A stretch of DNA of 64,000 nucleotides. Origin: Glaciimonas immobilis. Lineage in GTDB: Bacteria; Pseudomonadota; Gammaproteobacteria; Burkholderiales; Burkholderiaceae_D. The notes below the pieces were generated by a model. The model saw only the letters and a program-made list of their open reading frames with translations, ran no database searches and was not told the DNA's origin. The stretch lies in contig NZ_JAAOZT010000007.1 in the NCBI RefSeq assembly GCF_011947285.1, forward strand, positions 422,120 to 486,119, in the 5' to 3' direction. The number at the start of each line of letters is the position of its first letter. Position 1 is the first letter of the stretch. The translations under genes and the position numbers were made by a program. Shown here piece by piece: positions 55,531 through 64,000 of the stretch.

Positions 55531-57306
55531 ATGGCAAAGATGAGAGCAATTGACGCAGCAGTGTATGTATTAGAAAAAGAAGGTTGCGTGCAAGCATTCG
55601 GCGTACCCGGTGCGGCGATAAACCCACTCTACTCAGCAATGAAAAAGCATGGCGGTATCCAGCATGTACTGGCGCGCCACGTCGAAGGCGCATCACATAT
55701 GGCCGAAGGCTACACGCGCGCTGCGGCGGGCAATATTGGCGTCTGTATCGGCACGTCCGGTCCTGCGGGCACCGATATGATTACCGGTTTATATTCGGCG
55801 CAGGCTGATTCGATTCCGATCCTCTGCATTACCGGTCAGGCACCGCGTTCACGTCTGTATAAAGAAGATTTTCAAGCGGTCGATATCGAGTCGATCGCCA
55901 AGCCGGTAACAAAATGGGCCGTCACGGTGCGCGAGCCAGCATTAGTGCCGCGCGTATTTCAGCAAGCTTTCCATTTGATGCGTTCAGGCCGTCCCGGTCC
56001 GGTATTAATCGATTTGCCATTCGATGTTCAGGTCGCCGAAATTGAATTTGATCCAGATACTTATGAGTCATTGTCGGTCTATAAGCCTAAAGCATCTCGT
56101 GCCCAGATCGAAAAAGCCTTAACTATGTTAGGTGAATCCGAGCGTCCATTGCTGACAATCGGTGGCGGTGTCATTAATGCCGATGCCGCAGACCTTGCGG
56201 TCGAGTTTGCTGAATTGACCGGCGTGCCAGTGATCCCGACATTGATGGCATGGGGCGCGATCCCCGATGACCATCCGCAAATGGCTGGTATGGTCGGCCT
56301 GCAAACGAGCCACCGTTACGGCAATGCCACGATGCTCGCCTCCGACTTTGTGCTTGGGATCGGCAATCGTTGGGCCAATCGTCACACCGGCTCGGTTGAA
56401 GTATTTACCAAGGGCCGGAAGTTCGTGCACGTCGATATTGAGCCGACGCAGATTGGACGCGTCTTCGGTCCAGACTACGGGATCGTATCTGACGCTAAAG
56501 CCGCGTTAATCTTATTTATCGAAGTCGCAAAAGAATTGAAAGCGGCAGGTAAATTACCGGATCGTTCAGCCTGGTTAAGCGCGTGTCAGGAGCGCAAGCG
56601 CACGATGCATCGTCGTACCCATTTTGATAACGTTCCGGTTAAACCGCAGCGCGTGTACGAAGAAATGAACCGTGCGTTTGGCCGTGATACCTGTTACATC
56701 AGCACCATTGGTTTGTCGCAAATTGCAGCTGCCCAATTCCTGCATGTATACCACGCACGGCATTGGATTAACTGCGGTCAGGCTGGTCCGCTGGGCTGGA
56801 CTATTTCCGCGGCGCTTGGGGTGTGTGTTGCCGATCCAAAACGTGAAGTCGTCGCGATTTCAGGCGATTATGACTTCCAGTTCATGATTGAAGAACTGGC
56901 TGTCGGTGCGCAGTTTAATTTGCCCTACATCCACGTCGTGGTCAACAACTCTTACCTCGGTTTGATTCGTCAGGCGCAGCGCGGTTTTGAGATGGATTTC
57001 TGCGTACAGCTTGCTTTTGAGAACATCAACGCACCCGAACTAAACGGCTATGGCGTCGATCACGTGGCGGTGGCTGAAGGCCTTGGTTGCAAAGCGATCC
57101 GGGTGACAGATCCAAATGCGTTACAGGATGCTTTTGCGCAAGCAAAGCGCTGGATGAAAGAGTTCCGCGTGCCGGTAGTGGTTGAAATTATTCTGGAACG
57201 CGTCACCAACATCGCCATGGGTACGGAGATTGACAATATTAACGAATTCGAGGATTTGGCGACATGCCGCAGTGACGCGCCTACAGCGATTGGTTTGCTG
57301 GACTAA
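55531..57306 (+). CDS. gcl: glyoxylate carboligase (tartronate-semialdehyde synthase)
   Basis: Gcl condenses two glyoxylates to tartronate semialdehyde and CO2 using thiamine diphosphate and FAD. The 591-residue enzyme has the AHAS-like fold. At residues 50-52 it reads HVE, so Val51 replaces the catalytic glutamate of other ThDP enzymes, the hallmark known for E. coli Gcl. The ThDP/Mg site is near [25 protein letters not shown] precedes the ATG. It opens the glyoxylate operon. Confidence 0.97.
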   Translation: MAKMRAIDAAVYVLEKEGCVQAFGVPGAAINPLYSAMKKHGGIQHVLARHVEGASHMAEGYTRAAAGNIGVCIGTSGPAGTDMITGLYSAQADSIPILCITGQAPRSRLYKEDFQAVDIESIAKPVTKWAVTVREPALVPRVFQQAFHLMRSGRPGPVLIDLPFDVQVAEIEFDPDTYESLSVYKPKASRAQIEKALTMLGESERPLLTIGGGVINADAADLAVEFAELTGVPVIPTLMAWGAIPDDHPQMAGMVGLQTSHRYGNATMLASDFVLGIGNRWANRHTGSVEVFTKGRKFVHVDIEPTQIGRVFGPDYGIVSDAKAALILFIEVAKELKAAGKLPDRSAWLSACQERKRTMHRRTHFDNVPVKPQRVYEEMNRAFGRDTCYISTIGLSQIAAAQFLHVYHARHWINCGQAGPLGWTISAALGVCVADPKREVVAISGDYDFQFMIEELAVGAQFNLPYIHVVVNNSYLGLIRQAQRGFEMDFCVQLAFENINAPELNGYGVDHVAVAEGLGCKAIRVTDPNALQDAFAQAKRWMKEFRVPVVVEIILERVTNIAMGTEIDNINEFEDLATCRSDAPTAIGLLD

Positions 57307-57376
57307 ATTCTTACTATTTGATGGATCTTTTTGCTGGATTCATCTTCTCAATCATTGAATTAGACGAGGAGTTTAC

Positions 57377-58156
57377 ATGACCAAACTGGCCGCTAACCTG
57401 ACGATGCTGTTCACGGAACTGCCATTTTTAGATCGCTTTGGCGCTGCCGCCAAAGCGGGATTCAAAGGTGTCGAATTTTTGTTCCCGTACGGATTTCGCC
57501 CGGAAGAAATCAACGATAAATTACAGACTAATAATTTGGAACTAGTCCTACACAATCTGCCAGCAGGCAATTGGGAGGGCGGCGAGCGAGGAATCGCCTG
57601 CCATCCGAACAGAGTCAGCGAGTTTAACGAAGGCGTAGAGGAAGCATTGCGCTACGCCAAGGTATTCGGTCTTAAACAGGTGAACTGTCTGGTCGGTATT
57701 GCCCCAGCCGGTGTGAGCGCAGAAGAGTTGAAATCGACGGTCGTCAGTAATCTTAAATTCGCCGCCGACAGGTTGCAGACAGCGGGCATTCGCTTATTAA
57801 TCGAGCCGATCAATACGTTTGACATTCCCGGTTTCTATCTAAACGGCACACACCAGGCGCTTGACCTGATTAAAGCGACTGGTTCAAACAATATTTTTAT
57901 TCAATACGACATCTATCACATGCAGCGCATGGAAGGTGAATTAGCCGCCACGATCAAGGCCAATCTGGCATCGATCAAACACGTCCAACTTGCTGATAAC
58001 CCGGGCCGTTTTGAGCCGGGCACGGGTGAAATCAATTATCGATTTCTATTCCAATTTCTGGACGAGCTTGGTTACGAAGGCTGGATAGGTTGCGAGTACA
58101 AACCGAAAGCCGGCACATCCGAAGGTCTGGGCTGGCGTAAAGATCACGGCCTGTAA
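57377..58156 (+). CDS. hyi: hydroxypyruvate isomerase
   Basis: Hyi interconverts hydroxypyruvate and tartronate semialdehyde. The 259-residue protein is a TIM-barrel of the xylose-isomerase-like superfamily. Metal ligands are in LLIEPINTFDIPGFYL, IQYDIYHMQRMEGEL and WIGCEYKP. GACGAGGAG precedes the ATG. It is 70 bp past gcl. Confidence 0.95.
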   Translation: MTKLAANLTMLFTELPFLDRFGAAAKAGFKGVEFLFPYGFRPEEINDKLQTNNLELVLHNLPAGNWEGGERGIACHPNRVSEFNEGVEEALRYAKVFGLKQVNCLVGIAPAGVSAEELKSTVVSNLKFAADRLQTAGIRLLIEPINTFDIPGFYLNGTHQALDLIKATGSNNIFIQYDIYHMQRMEGELAATIKANLASIKHVQLADNPGRFEPGTGEINYRFLFQFLDELGYEGWIGCEYKPKAGTSEGLGWRKDHGL

Positions 58157-58258
58157 GGACGGCTTGTAACGACGCACCGACAATTAGTTGATATCGACCG
58201 ATCAAGTCGGTCAATTTAAAAATACTTGTAGTTTCAAAGACATTACGGAGATTTCATC

Positions 58259-59146
58259 ATGGCAAAAATAGGCTTTATTGGATTAGGTATCATGGGTGCA
58301 CCGATGGCAGAAAATCTGCAACGCGGCGGTCATAAACTATATCTGCATGACCAAAAAAATCCTCCGGCAGCGTTGCTGGAAGGCGGCGCAACCGTCTGCA
58401 CCTCGGGTGCAGAAGTCGCCAAGCGTGCTGATATTATCATCGTCATGGTGCCAGATACCCCGCACGTTGAAGCAGTCCTGTTTGCAGAAAAAGGCGTCGC
58501 TGAAGGTTTAACAGCTGGTAAGGTGGTTGTCGATATGAGCTCAATCTCGCCGATTGCAACCAAAGGTTTCGCCAAAAAAATTAACGCCTTAGGGTGCGAA
58601 TATCTGGACGCCCCGGTATCTGGCGGCGAAGTCGGCGCCAAAGCAGCATCGCTGACAATTATGGTGGGCGGATCCGAGTCCACGTTTAACGATGTAAAAC
58701 CATTGTTCGAACTTTTGGGAAAAAACATCACATTGGTCGGCGGCAACGGTGACGGTCAAACCACCAAAGTAGCCAATCAGATCATCGTAGCGTTAAACAT
58801 TCAGGCAGTAGCCGAAGCGCTATTATTCGCCTCAAAAGCCGGTGCGGATCCAGCACGCGTACGCCAGGCATTAATGGGCGGTTTCGCAGCCTCCCGCATC
58901 CTGGAAGTCCACGGCGAACGCATGGTAAAGCGTACCTTTAACCCAGGTTTCCGCATAGAGCTTCACCAAAAAGACTTAAACCTTGCATTACAAGGTGCCA
59001 AAGCCCTCGGCATCTCGTTGCCAAACACCGCAATCGCACAAGAACTAATGAACACCTGCGCAGCCAACGGCATGAGCGGCCTCGACCACTCCGCCCTATG
59101 CCGCGCAATAGAAATAATGTCCAACCATCAAATAGCTTCAGCATAG
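58259..59146 (+). CDS. glxR: tartronate semialdehyde reductase
   Basis: The enzyme reduces tartronate semialdehyde to D-glycerate with NAD(P)H. The 295-residue protein belongs to the beta-hydroxyacid dehydrogenases: dinucleotide-binding GFIGLGIMGAPMAENL at the N-terminus, substrate motif DAPVSGGEVGAK near residue 118, and the catalytic lysine in TTKVANQIIVALN near 170. ACGGAG lies before the ATG. It is third in the operon. Confidence 0.95.
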   Translation: MAKIGFIGLGIMGAPMAENLQRGGHKLYLHDQKNPPAALLEGGATVCTSGAEVAKRADIIIVMVPDTPHVEAVLFAEKGVAEGLTAGKVVVDMSSISPIATKGFAKKINALGCEYLDAPVSGGEVGAKAASLTIMVGGSESTFNDVKPLFELLGKNITLVGGNGDGQTTKVANQIIVALNIQAVAEALLFASKAGADPARVRQALMGGFAASRILEVHGERMVKRTFNPGFRIELHQKDLNLALQGAKALGISLPNTAIAQELMNTCAANGMSGLDHSALCRAIEIMSNHQIASA

Positions 59147-59668
59147 TTGGTGAATTGGGTGCAAAAATGTGGTGATGGTCGTAGACTAACGTAAAAACAA
59201 AGTTAAAATTTAAAAGCAACCATAATTGTTTTGTGGTTCGTTTTAAGTGATAGTTAACTTTGACCTCGATAGCAATTTTGAGACCGACAACGAAGTTGAA
59301 TTTGCTGTTGAATTTGCTGTTGAATTTGTCGTTGAAGTGGCCCTTGACGTACCCCGTCATTGACGCTGCCAAGTATTTTGGTCGTCAGTCGGGAATTGTT
59401 GGGAAACATGTTTGAGCCGAAGGCGAGTTGGTTTCTCAACCCGACTGGCGGCTGAAATGCTTGGGGACCCGGAAGGGCAGCGTCTCCGCGGTCGCGTTTT
59501 CTTTGGTGACTTTCTTTTGGCGAGACAAAAGAAAGTCACTGGCTGTCGGGCCACACCCGACTAGTACCCACGGAGTGATACCCGCACAAAGTAACGACGA
59601 AACGACGGAACGATCACTGCCCAATCCCCAATTTACCTCTAAGCACCCAAAAAAACAAGGCCACAACC
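59147..59668. repeat. intra-operon gap with GTTGAATTTGCT minisatellite
   Basis: Between glxR and ttuD are 522 bp without a gene. At 59295-59335 about three and a half copies of GTTGAATTTGCT lie just before dispersed-repeat copy D. No terminator or promoter is evident. Confidence 0.7.
59340..59595 (+). repeat. dispersed ~250-bp repeat, copy D
   Basis: Landmarks in order are CCCTTGACGTACCCCGTCAT, GTCAGTCGGGAATTGT, ACATGTTTGAGC, CAACCCGACTGGCG, GGGGACCCGG, GCGGTCGCG, a paired GTGACTTTC...GAAAGTCAC hairpin, and CCCACGGAG. It is the most diverged copy, but both hairpins keep complementary arms by compensating changes. Confidence 0.8.
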
Positions 59669-60955
59669 ATGACCAGCATTTCCCCCCTAAACCCCCGCCA
59701 ACTCCTGTTAGATATGTACCAAAGCGCAGTAGACGCAGTCAGCGCCAAAAAATGTCTCCCAACCTATCTAGCAAAAATCCAAGCTCCAACCGGTAACGGC
59801 CGCACGCTAGTAATCGGCGCAGGCAAAGGCGCAGCCGCAATGGCCAAAGTAGTAGAGGACAATTGGCCAGGTGAATTAACAGGTTTAGTAGTGACGCGCT
59901 ACAGCCACGGCGCAGATTGCAAACGTATTGAGGTCGTGGAAGCATCCCACCCGGTACCGGACGAAGCCGGTCGCAAGGCCGCCAGCCGCATACTCGAAAT
60001 GGTGCAGGACCTGACCGAAGACGATCTGGTGTTGTGCCTGATTACAGGGGGGGGGTCCTCCTTATTAGCGCTACCAGCAGAAGGCATCACGCTAGAACAA
60101 AAACAAGCCATTAACAAAGCACTTCTTAAAAGCGGCGCAAATATTTTTGAAATGAATTGCGTCCGTAAACATTTATCTGCGATCAAAGGCGGCCGCCTGG
60201 CATTAGCCTGCGCCCCGGCGCGGGTCGTCACGCTGATGATTTCCGATATTCCCGGGGACGACCCCGGCGTCATCGCTAGCGGCCCAACGCTAGCCGACCC
60301 CACCACCTGTGCCGAGGCATTAGCCGTCCTCAAAAAATATCAGATAGAGATTCCTGCAGCCATATTACGACATTTGGAATCCGGTGATGGCGAGAGCGCA
60401 AAACCCGGCGATCCACGACTGGCGCGCAATCAACATTACGTTATCGCGACCGCACAAGATGCACTGGAAGCCGCAGCGGCAACAGCGACCGCTGCCGGTC
60501 TGACGCCATATATTCTGTCCGACGAGATGGAAGGTGAAGCACGCGATATCGCGCTGGCACACGCAGCGCTGGCGCGCCAGATTGCCCGCCGCGGTCAGCC
60601 CTTCAGCAAGCCATGCGTAGTGATATCGGGTGGTGAAACGACGGTGACTGTGCGCGGCAGCGGACGTGGCGGGCGTAATGCAGAATTTTTGCTGAGCCTG
60701 GCGACGGCGCTCAACGGTTATCCAGATATTCACGCCATCGCTTGCGACACCGATGGGATTGACGGCTCGGAAGATAACGCCGGTGCCATTTATCAACCGG
60801 ACTCAATCCAACGAGCAGAGGAGTTGAAGTTGCGACCAAAAGCGATGTTAGATAATAATGATGGGTACGGGTTTTTTGAGGCTTTGGGGGATTTGGTGGT
60901 GAGTGGTCCGACGCGGACCAATGTTAACGATTTTCGGGCTATGTTAATTTTGTAG
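59669..60955 (+). CDS. ttuD: glycerate 2-kinase (MOFRL family)
   Basis: The kinase phosphorylates D-glycerate to 2-phosphoglycerate. The 428-residue protein has the N-terminal Rossmann-like domain with VIGAGKGAAAMAK near residue 48, the phosphate-binding LITGGGSSLLALP near 125, and the C-terminal MOFRL domain (VVISGGETTVTVRGSGRGGRN then ACDTDGIDGSEDNAGA). The GGG triplet at residues 127-129 is encoded by nine consecutive G (60047-60055). AAGG precedes the ATG. The enzyme links the glyoxylate route to pyk. Confidence 0.95.
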   Translation: MTSISPLNPRQLLLDMYQSAVDAVSAKKCLPTYLAKIQAPTGNGRTLVIGAGKGAAAMAKVVEDNWPGELTGLVVTRYSHGADCKRIEVVEASHPVPDEAGRKAASRILEMVQDLTEDDLVLCLITGGGSSLLALPAEGITLEQKQAINKALLKSGANIFEMNCVRKHLSAIKGGRLALACAPARVVTLMISDIPGDDPGVIASGPTLADPTTCAEALAVLKKYQIEIPAAILRHLESGDGESAKPGDPRLARNQHYVIATAQDALEAAAATATAAGLTPYILSDEMEGEARDIALAHAALARQIARRGQPFSKPCVVISGGETTVTVRGSGRGGRNAEFLLSLATALNGYPDIHAIACDTDGIDGSEDNAGAIYQPDSIQRAEELKLRPKAMLDNNDGYGFFEALGDLVVSGPTRTNVNDFRAMLIL

Positions 60956-61205
60956 CGTGTCTTTATAAAGTGACAGGTCAGCTGACACATTTAGTATGGT
61001 ATCGCTATCATTAATTATAGATCATGTGCACTTTAATGTTCACCGCTGGGGTTGTCGATTGACCCCGTCGGCGCGCAAACCGGTTTTACTACAACCAAGG
61101 CAAATACCGGTATCACCAACCATCCCTCACTAAACCTGTGGATTAGTTCAACCTCGTGAAACCAAGTCATCTCAACATAGTCTATCAATTCATCCCACCC
61201 CTCAC

Positions 61206-62639
61206 ATGAAAGCCCACATGCGCCGTCAACGAAAAGCAAAAATCCTCGCTACGCTAGGCCCAGCCAGCTCCACCCCGGAAATGATTCAGGCATTGTTCGA
61301 AGCTGGCGCTGATGTCTTTCGATTTAATTTTAGTCACGGCACGCACGCCGACCATCAGGAACGCTACCGCATCGTGAGAGAAGTTGAACGCAAAGTCGGA
61401 CGTCCGATCGCCATCCTTGCGGACCTGCAAGGTCCAAAACTCCGTATCGGCCAATTCGCCGAGGGGAAAGTAACGCTTATCGCCGGTCAGGAATTCATGT
61501 TAGATCGCGACCCCACTCTCGGAAATAGTGAGCGTGTTTGTCTGCCGCATCCTGAACTATTTGAAGTCATCGCTGCTGGTCAATCGCTATTATTGGACGA
61601 CGGAAAACTACGCCTGCAAGTGCAGGACAGCGATGGTCAGCGGATACGCACACGCGTTGTTAATGGCGGCGCTTTGTCAGATCGCAAAGGTGTCAACGTT
61701 CCGGACGCCGTGTTGCCGATTCCCGCCCTGACCGAAAAAGACAAGCGTGATCTGGCGTTCGCGTTAGAGATGGGCGTGGATTGGATCGCACTTTCATTTG
61801 TGCAGCGGCCCGAGGACGTACTTGAGGCGAAAGCATTGATTGGCGACCGTGCCTGGGTACTATCAAAATTGGAAAAGCCTGCGGCATTGGATCAGCTCGA
61901 CGCCATCGTTCAGGTATCTGACGCGATTATGGTTGCACGTGGTGACCTTGGTGTAGAGCTTCCGCCAGAGCGCGTGCCGGGCGTGCAGAAGCGCATTTTG
62001 CGCGTGTGTCGCCAGCACGGCAAACCGGTAGTGATCGCCACCCAGATGCTGGAGTCTATGATCACCATGCCGGTGCCCACCCGCGCTGAAGCGTCGGACG
62101 TCGCCAGTGCCATTTATGACGGTTCCGATGCAGTGATGTTGTCGGCAGAATCAGCTAGCGGTGCATATCCGTTAGAAGCAGTAGAGATGATGAACCGCAT
62201 CATCACAGAGGTAGAGCAAGATCCGCTCTACCGTAACTTGCTGGATGCGCAGCAGGCGACGCCGTTGCCAAATCGCAGTGATGCAATTTGCTCGGCCTTG
62301 CGCGACGTCACGCGCATCGTTGGTGCCAAAGCCACGCTAACTTACACCAGTTCCGGCCACACCAGTTTGCGCGCCGCACGCGAACGACCGATTGCACCTA
62401 TCGTCAGCATTACCCCGAAGCTCTCGACCGCGCGTCGCCTTGCCATGGTGTGGGGCGTACACTCGACCATCAGCGATCAGGTGCACAACGAAAGCGAGAT
62501 GGTAAAAGCGGCATGTGAAACCGCATTCAAGGAAGGTTTCGCACAGGCGGGCGATCAAATCGCGATCACCGCCGGTATGCCATTTGGTCAACCGGGTAGC
62601 ACCAATCTGTTGCGATTAGCAGAAATTTGGCCTAGATAA
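61206..62639 (+). CDS. pyk: pyruvate kinase
   Basis: The enzyme converts phosphoenolpyruvate and ADP to pyruvate and ATP. The 477-residue protein has RKAKILATLGPASS at the N-terminus, FRFNFSHGTHADH, the Mg/K active-site region DAIMVARGDLGVELP, and VVIATQMLESM. The start may be ATG 61206 or 61218; neither has a strong ribosome site. Its place after ttuD, 250 bp downstream, completes the route from glycerate to pyruvate. Confidence 0.96.
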   Translation: MKAHMRRQRKAKILATLGPASSTPEMIQALFEAGADVFRFNFSHGTHADHQERYRIVREVERKVGRPIAILADLQGPKLRIGQFAEGKVTLIAGQEFMLDRDPTLGNSERVCLPHPELFEVIAAGQSLLLDDGKLRLQVQDSDGQRIRTRVVNGGALSDRKGVNVPDAVLPIPALTEKDKRDLAFALEMGVDWIALSFVQRPEDVLEAKALIGDRAWVLSKLEKPAALDQLDAIVQVSDAIMVARGDLGVELPPERVPGVQKRILRVCRQHGKPVVIATQMLESMITMPVPTRAEASDVASAIYDGSDAVMLSAESASGAYPLEAVEMMNRIITEVEQDPLYRNLLDAQQATPLPNRSDAICSALRDVTRIVGAKATLTYTSSGHTSLRAARERPIAPIVSITPKLSTARRLAMVWGVHSTISDQVHNESEMVKAACETAFKEGFAQAGDQIAITAGMPFGQPGSTNLLRLAEIWPR

Positions 62640-62718
62640 TTTTTCTGACCTAGCGCAAATAATGTCATTACAAGGTCGGATTGCAGGGCCACATTTAACG
62701 ATTTATGAAAGCTAAAGA

Positions 62719-63324
62719 ATGACCAAACTAGCAAATTTTGAAAATTATCACATCCGTAAATGGTACACCCAGATTGATGACACGCTGGCTAACGAAACCG
62801 GAGTATTGGCCGATGGCGCACCATTGCGCAAGATTGTGATCGCGGCCGCGATCCATAATCCATATGCCGGGCAATATAACCAAAGCCTCGAACAAATTTT
62901 AAACAATTCGCCAGACTTGGGTCAGGAATTCGGTCGCCGTATCAACGCAGTGCTGGGCATCGATAAAGTAGAAAGTTACGGCAAAGCCTGTATCGTCGGT
63001 ATCGGTGGCGAATATGAGCACGGCAACGCTTTCCTGACACCCGCGTTTGTCATGCCTATCCGAGAAGCGATTGGCGGGGGTAAAGCGTGGATTCCTTCCT
63101 CAGGTAAACGCGGCGTACCCGGCACCAATCTCGACATTCCGCTGGCGCATAAAGACGCGTTGTATGTGCCTTCGCATTACGACACGGTCACCACACAATT
63201 CAGCGATGCACCAAACGCAGATGAAATTGTGGTCGCGTTTGCTGTAGCGACGCGCGGTCGCTTGCATGCGCGCCTAGGTGGGTTGAAAGCCAGTGAAATT
63301 GAAGGTAAGAACGGATTGAATTAA
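62719..63324 (+). CDS. AA_synth (DUF1185) family protein
   Basis: The 201-residue protein matches the amino-acid-synthesis family PF06684 by memory, with KIVIAAAIHNPYAGQY, GKACIVGIGGEYEHGNAFLT and IPSSGKRGVPGT as conserved stretches. It is cytoplasmic. Members often sit beside catabolic amidohydrolase or glyoxylate genes; the reaction is not established. It lies 79 bp past pyk, possibly in the same unit. Confidence 0.85.
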   Translation: MTKLANFENYHIRKWYTQIDDTLANETGVLADGAPLRKIVIAAAIHNPYAGQYNQSLEQILNNSPDLGQEFGRRINAVLGIDKVESYGKACIVGIGGEYEHGNAFLTPAFVMPIREAIGGGKAWIPSSGKRGVPGTNLDIPLAHKDALYVPSHYDTVTTQFSDAPNADEIVVAFAVATRGRLHARLGGLKASEIEGKNGLN

Positions 63325-63514
63325 TAATTCGGTATTGCACACCGGCGTAATTTACGAGTTACCTCATTTTTACTCCCGTGTGCGCGATGTAGAATTGCCG
63401 TTAATTTGATTGAATTTCGGCGTTCAATTATGGTTGACCGCCAGCCGCGAAGGCAAGGCGCGGTCAGCTTGTGAAGGCAATAGAGTCAGCAATAAGTGCG
63501 GTTGTCTTACCAAT

Positions 63515-63572
63515 CATAACAATCAGGCATAACAACCAGGCATAACAGTCAAGCATTACAGTCAGGCTTAAC
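63515..63572. repeat. 13-bp imperfect tandem array
   Basis: Four to five copies of CATAACAATCAGG-like units lie in the gap between the AA_synth gene and the convergent final gene. Confidence 0.75.
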
Positions 63573-63588
63573 AATTTGCCAGACGCCT

Positions 63589-64000
63589 TCATCCCGCCTC
63601 AATCAAACGCCACATCACGTCATGGGCCGCAATATCTACCGCCCAATTGTGACGCGGATCGGGGAACGCTTGTCCTTGCACTACCCAGGTTTGTCGCCAT
63701 CCGCCGTTAACCAGACTATGCAATGAATGGTCGTCCGATGCGATCGGCTCCCAGATACCGGTCCGGGGACAGGCTTCTGCGCCGTCACATTCCGTGAGGT
63801 TGGGATTGGCGCGCGCTTCGCGCCACGCACCGCTGGTCAGTTGGGCCAGGTGGGCGGGTACCGGTAGTTGTTCCGGGATACCCTTAAAATGCCACAAGAC
63901 GCGACCGGAATCATGGCTCACCAGATGCCGCACGTCCTCAAAACCCTGATTTTTTTCGTACCATTGCGGGGTCTGCACGTGGTTGAATAACCTGTCTTCA
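63589..64000 (-). CDS. C-terminal part of an immunity-like protein, cut by window edge
   Basis: The frame is open to the window edge, so the start is outside; an internal ATG is at 63978. The visible 137 residues contain EACPRTGIWEP, NGGWRQTWVVQGQAFPDP and WAVDIAAHDVMWRLIEAG. The CPxTGxW plus GxxFP pattern reminds me of immunity proteins found near type VI effectors (Imm71/72-like), but I cannot confirm this. No effector gene is in view; it would be to the right. Confidence 0.45.
   Translation of the reverse strand, partial: EDRLFNHVQTPQWYEKNQGFEDVRHLVSHDSGRVLWHFKGIPEQLPVPAHLAQLTSGAWREARANPNLTECDGAEACPRTGIWEPIASDDHSLHSLVNGGWRQTWVVQGQAFPDPRHNWAVDIAAHDVMWRLIEAG

Overview
The window looks like chromosome of a betaproteobacterium of the order Burkholderiales, most likely the family Oxalobacteraceae (relatives of Glaciimonas, Collimonas, Herminiimonas or Herbaspirillum). 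The reasons are gene order and protein style: pepA facing lptF-lptG, a cys operon with a DUF934 gene after cysI, panC-scpA-DUF3460-metG facing apbC, and gltX followed by tRNA-Ala and two tRNA-Glu genes. The genus is an inference from memory.

Layout. 1-285: start of a probable cyclic beta-glucan synthase. 947-5213: pepA, the LPS exporter genes lptF and lptG, and a short CbiX-type chelatase. 5271-7410: an accessory patch with three copies of a ~250-bp dispersed repeat, a 77-bp tandem array, a small chain of coupled ORFs with a structured leader, and a long AAAACC hexamer array. 7430-15737: sulfate assimilation, transcribed as TauE/SafE, cysI, DUF934, cysH, cysD, cysN, cobA, with a cysB-type regulator divergent to it. 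15803-24390: small secreted proteins, a DHA2-type MFS exporter, a ClC channel with a methyltransferase, an orphan RelB antitoxin, a large MscS-family channel and a porin. 24750-30234: a two-component system divergent from a SsuA/TauA-type ABC importer. 30395-37915: a membrane glycosyltransferase and a complete tripartite RND pump. 37985-43433: an AT-rich island of unrecognised, low-complexity, effector-like genes, including one that looks frameshifted. 43797-51675: core genes (panC, scpA, metG, apbC, gltX). 51694-52242: promoter, three tRNA genes and their terminators. 52725-54084: small envelope proteins. 54422-62639: the glyoxylate-to-pyruvate route (LysR regulator, gcl, hyi, glxR, ttuD, pyk). 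62719-64000: an AA_synth-family protein and a partial gene that may encode an immunity protein.

How the genes work together. cobA and the CbiX-type chelatase supply siroheme steps needed by the CysI sulfite reductase, so the accessory patch sits between two halves of one pathway. gcl, glxR, ttuD and pyk would convert two glyoxylates to tartronate semialdehyde, glycerate, 2-phosphoglycerate and pyruvate. A dispersed repeat sits inside this run, between glxR and ttuD.

The most interesting unexplained material is (i) the 38.0-43.4 kb island, where two non-homologous-looking genes share a duplicated upstream region with the same TTGCA-N7-TGCAA inverted repeat 46-47 bp before the start codon; (ii) the 6.1-6.95 kb cassette with a long inverted-repeat leader, bounded by direct copies of the dispersed repeat; and (iii) a general habit of short 12-14 bp tandem arrays next to genes, one of them inside a lipoprotein signal sequence. 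No CRISPR array, rRNA gene, intact insertion sequence or integrase was seen.
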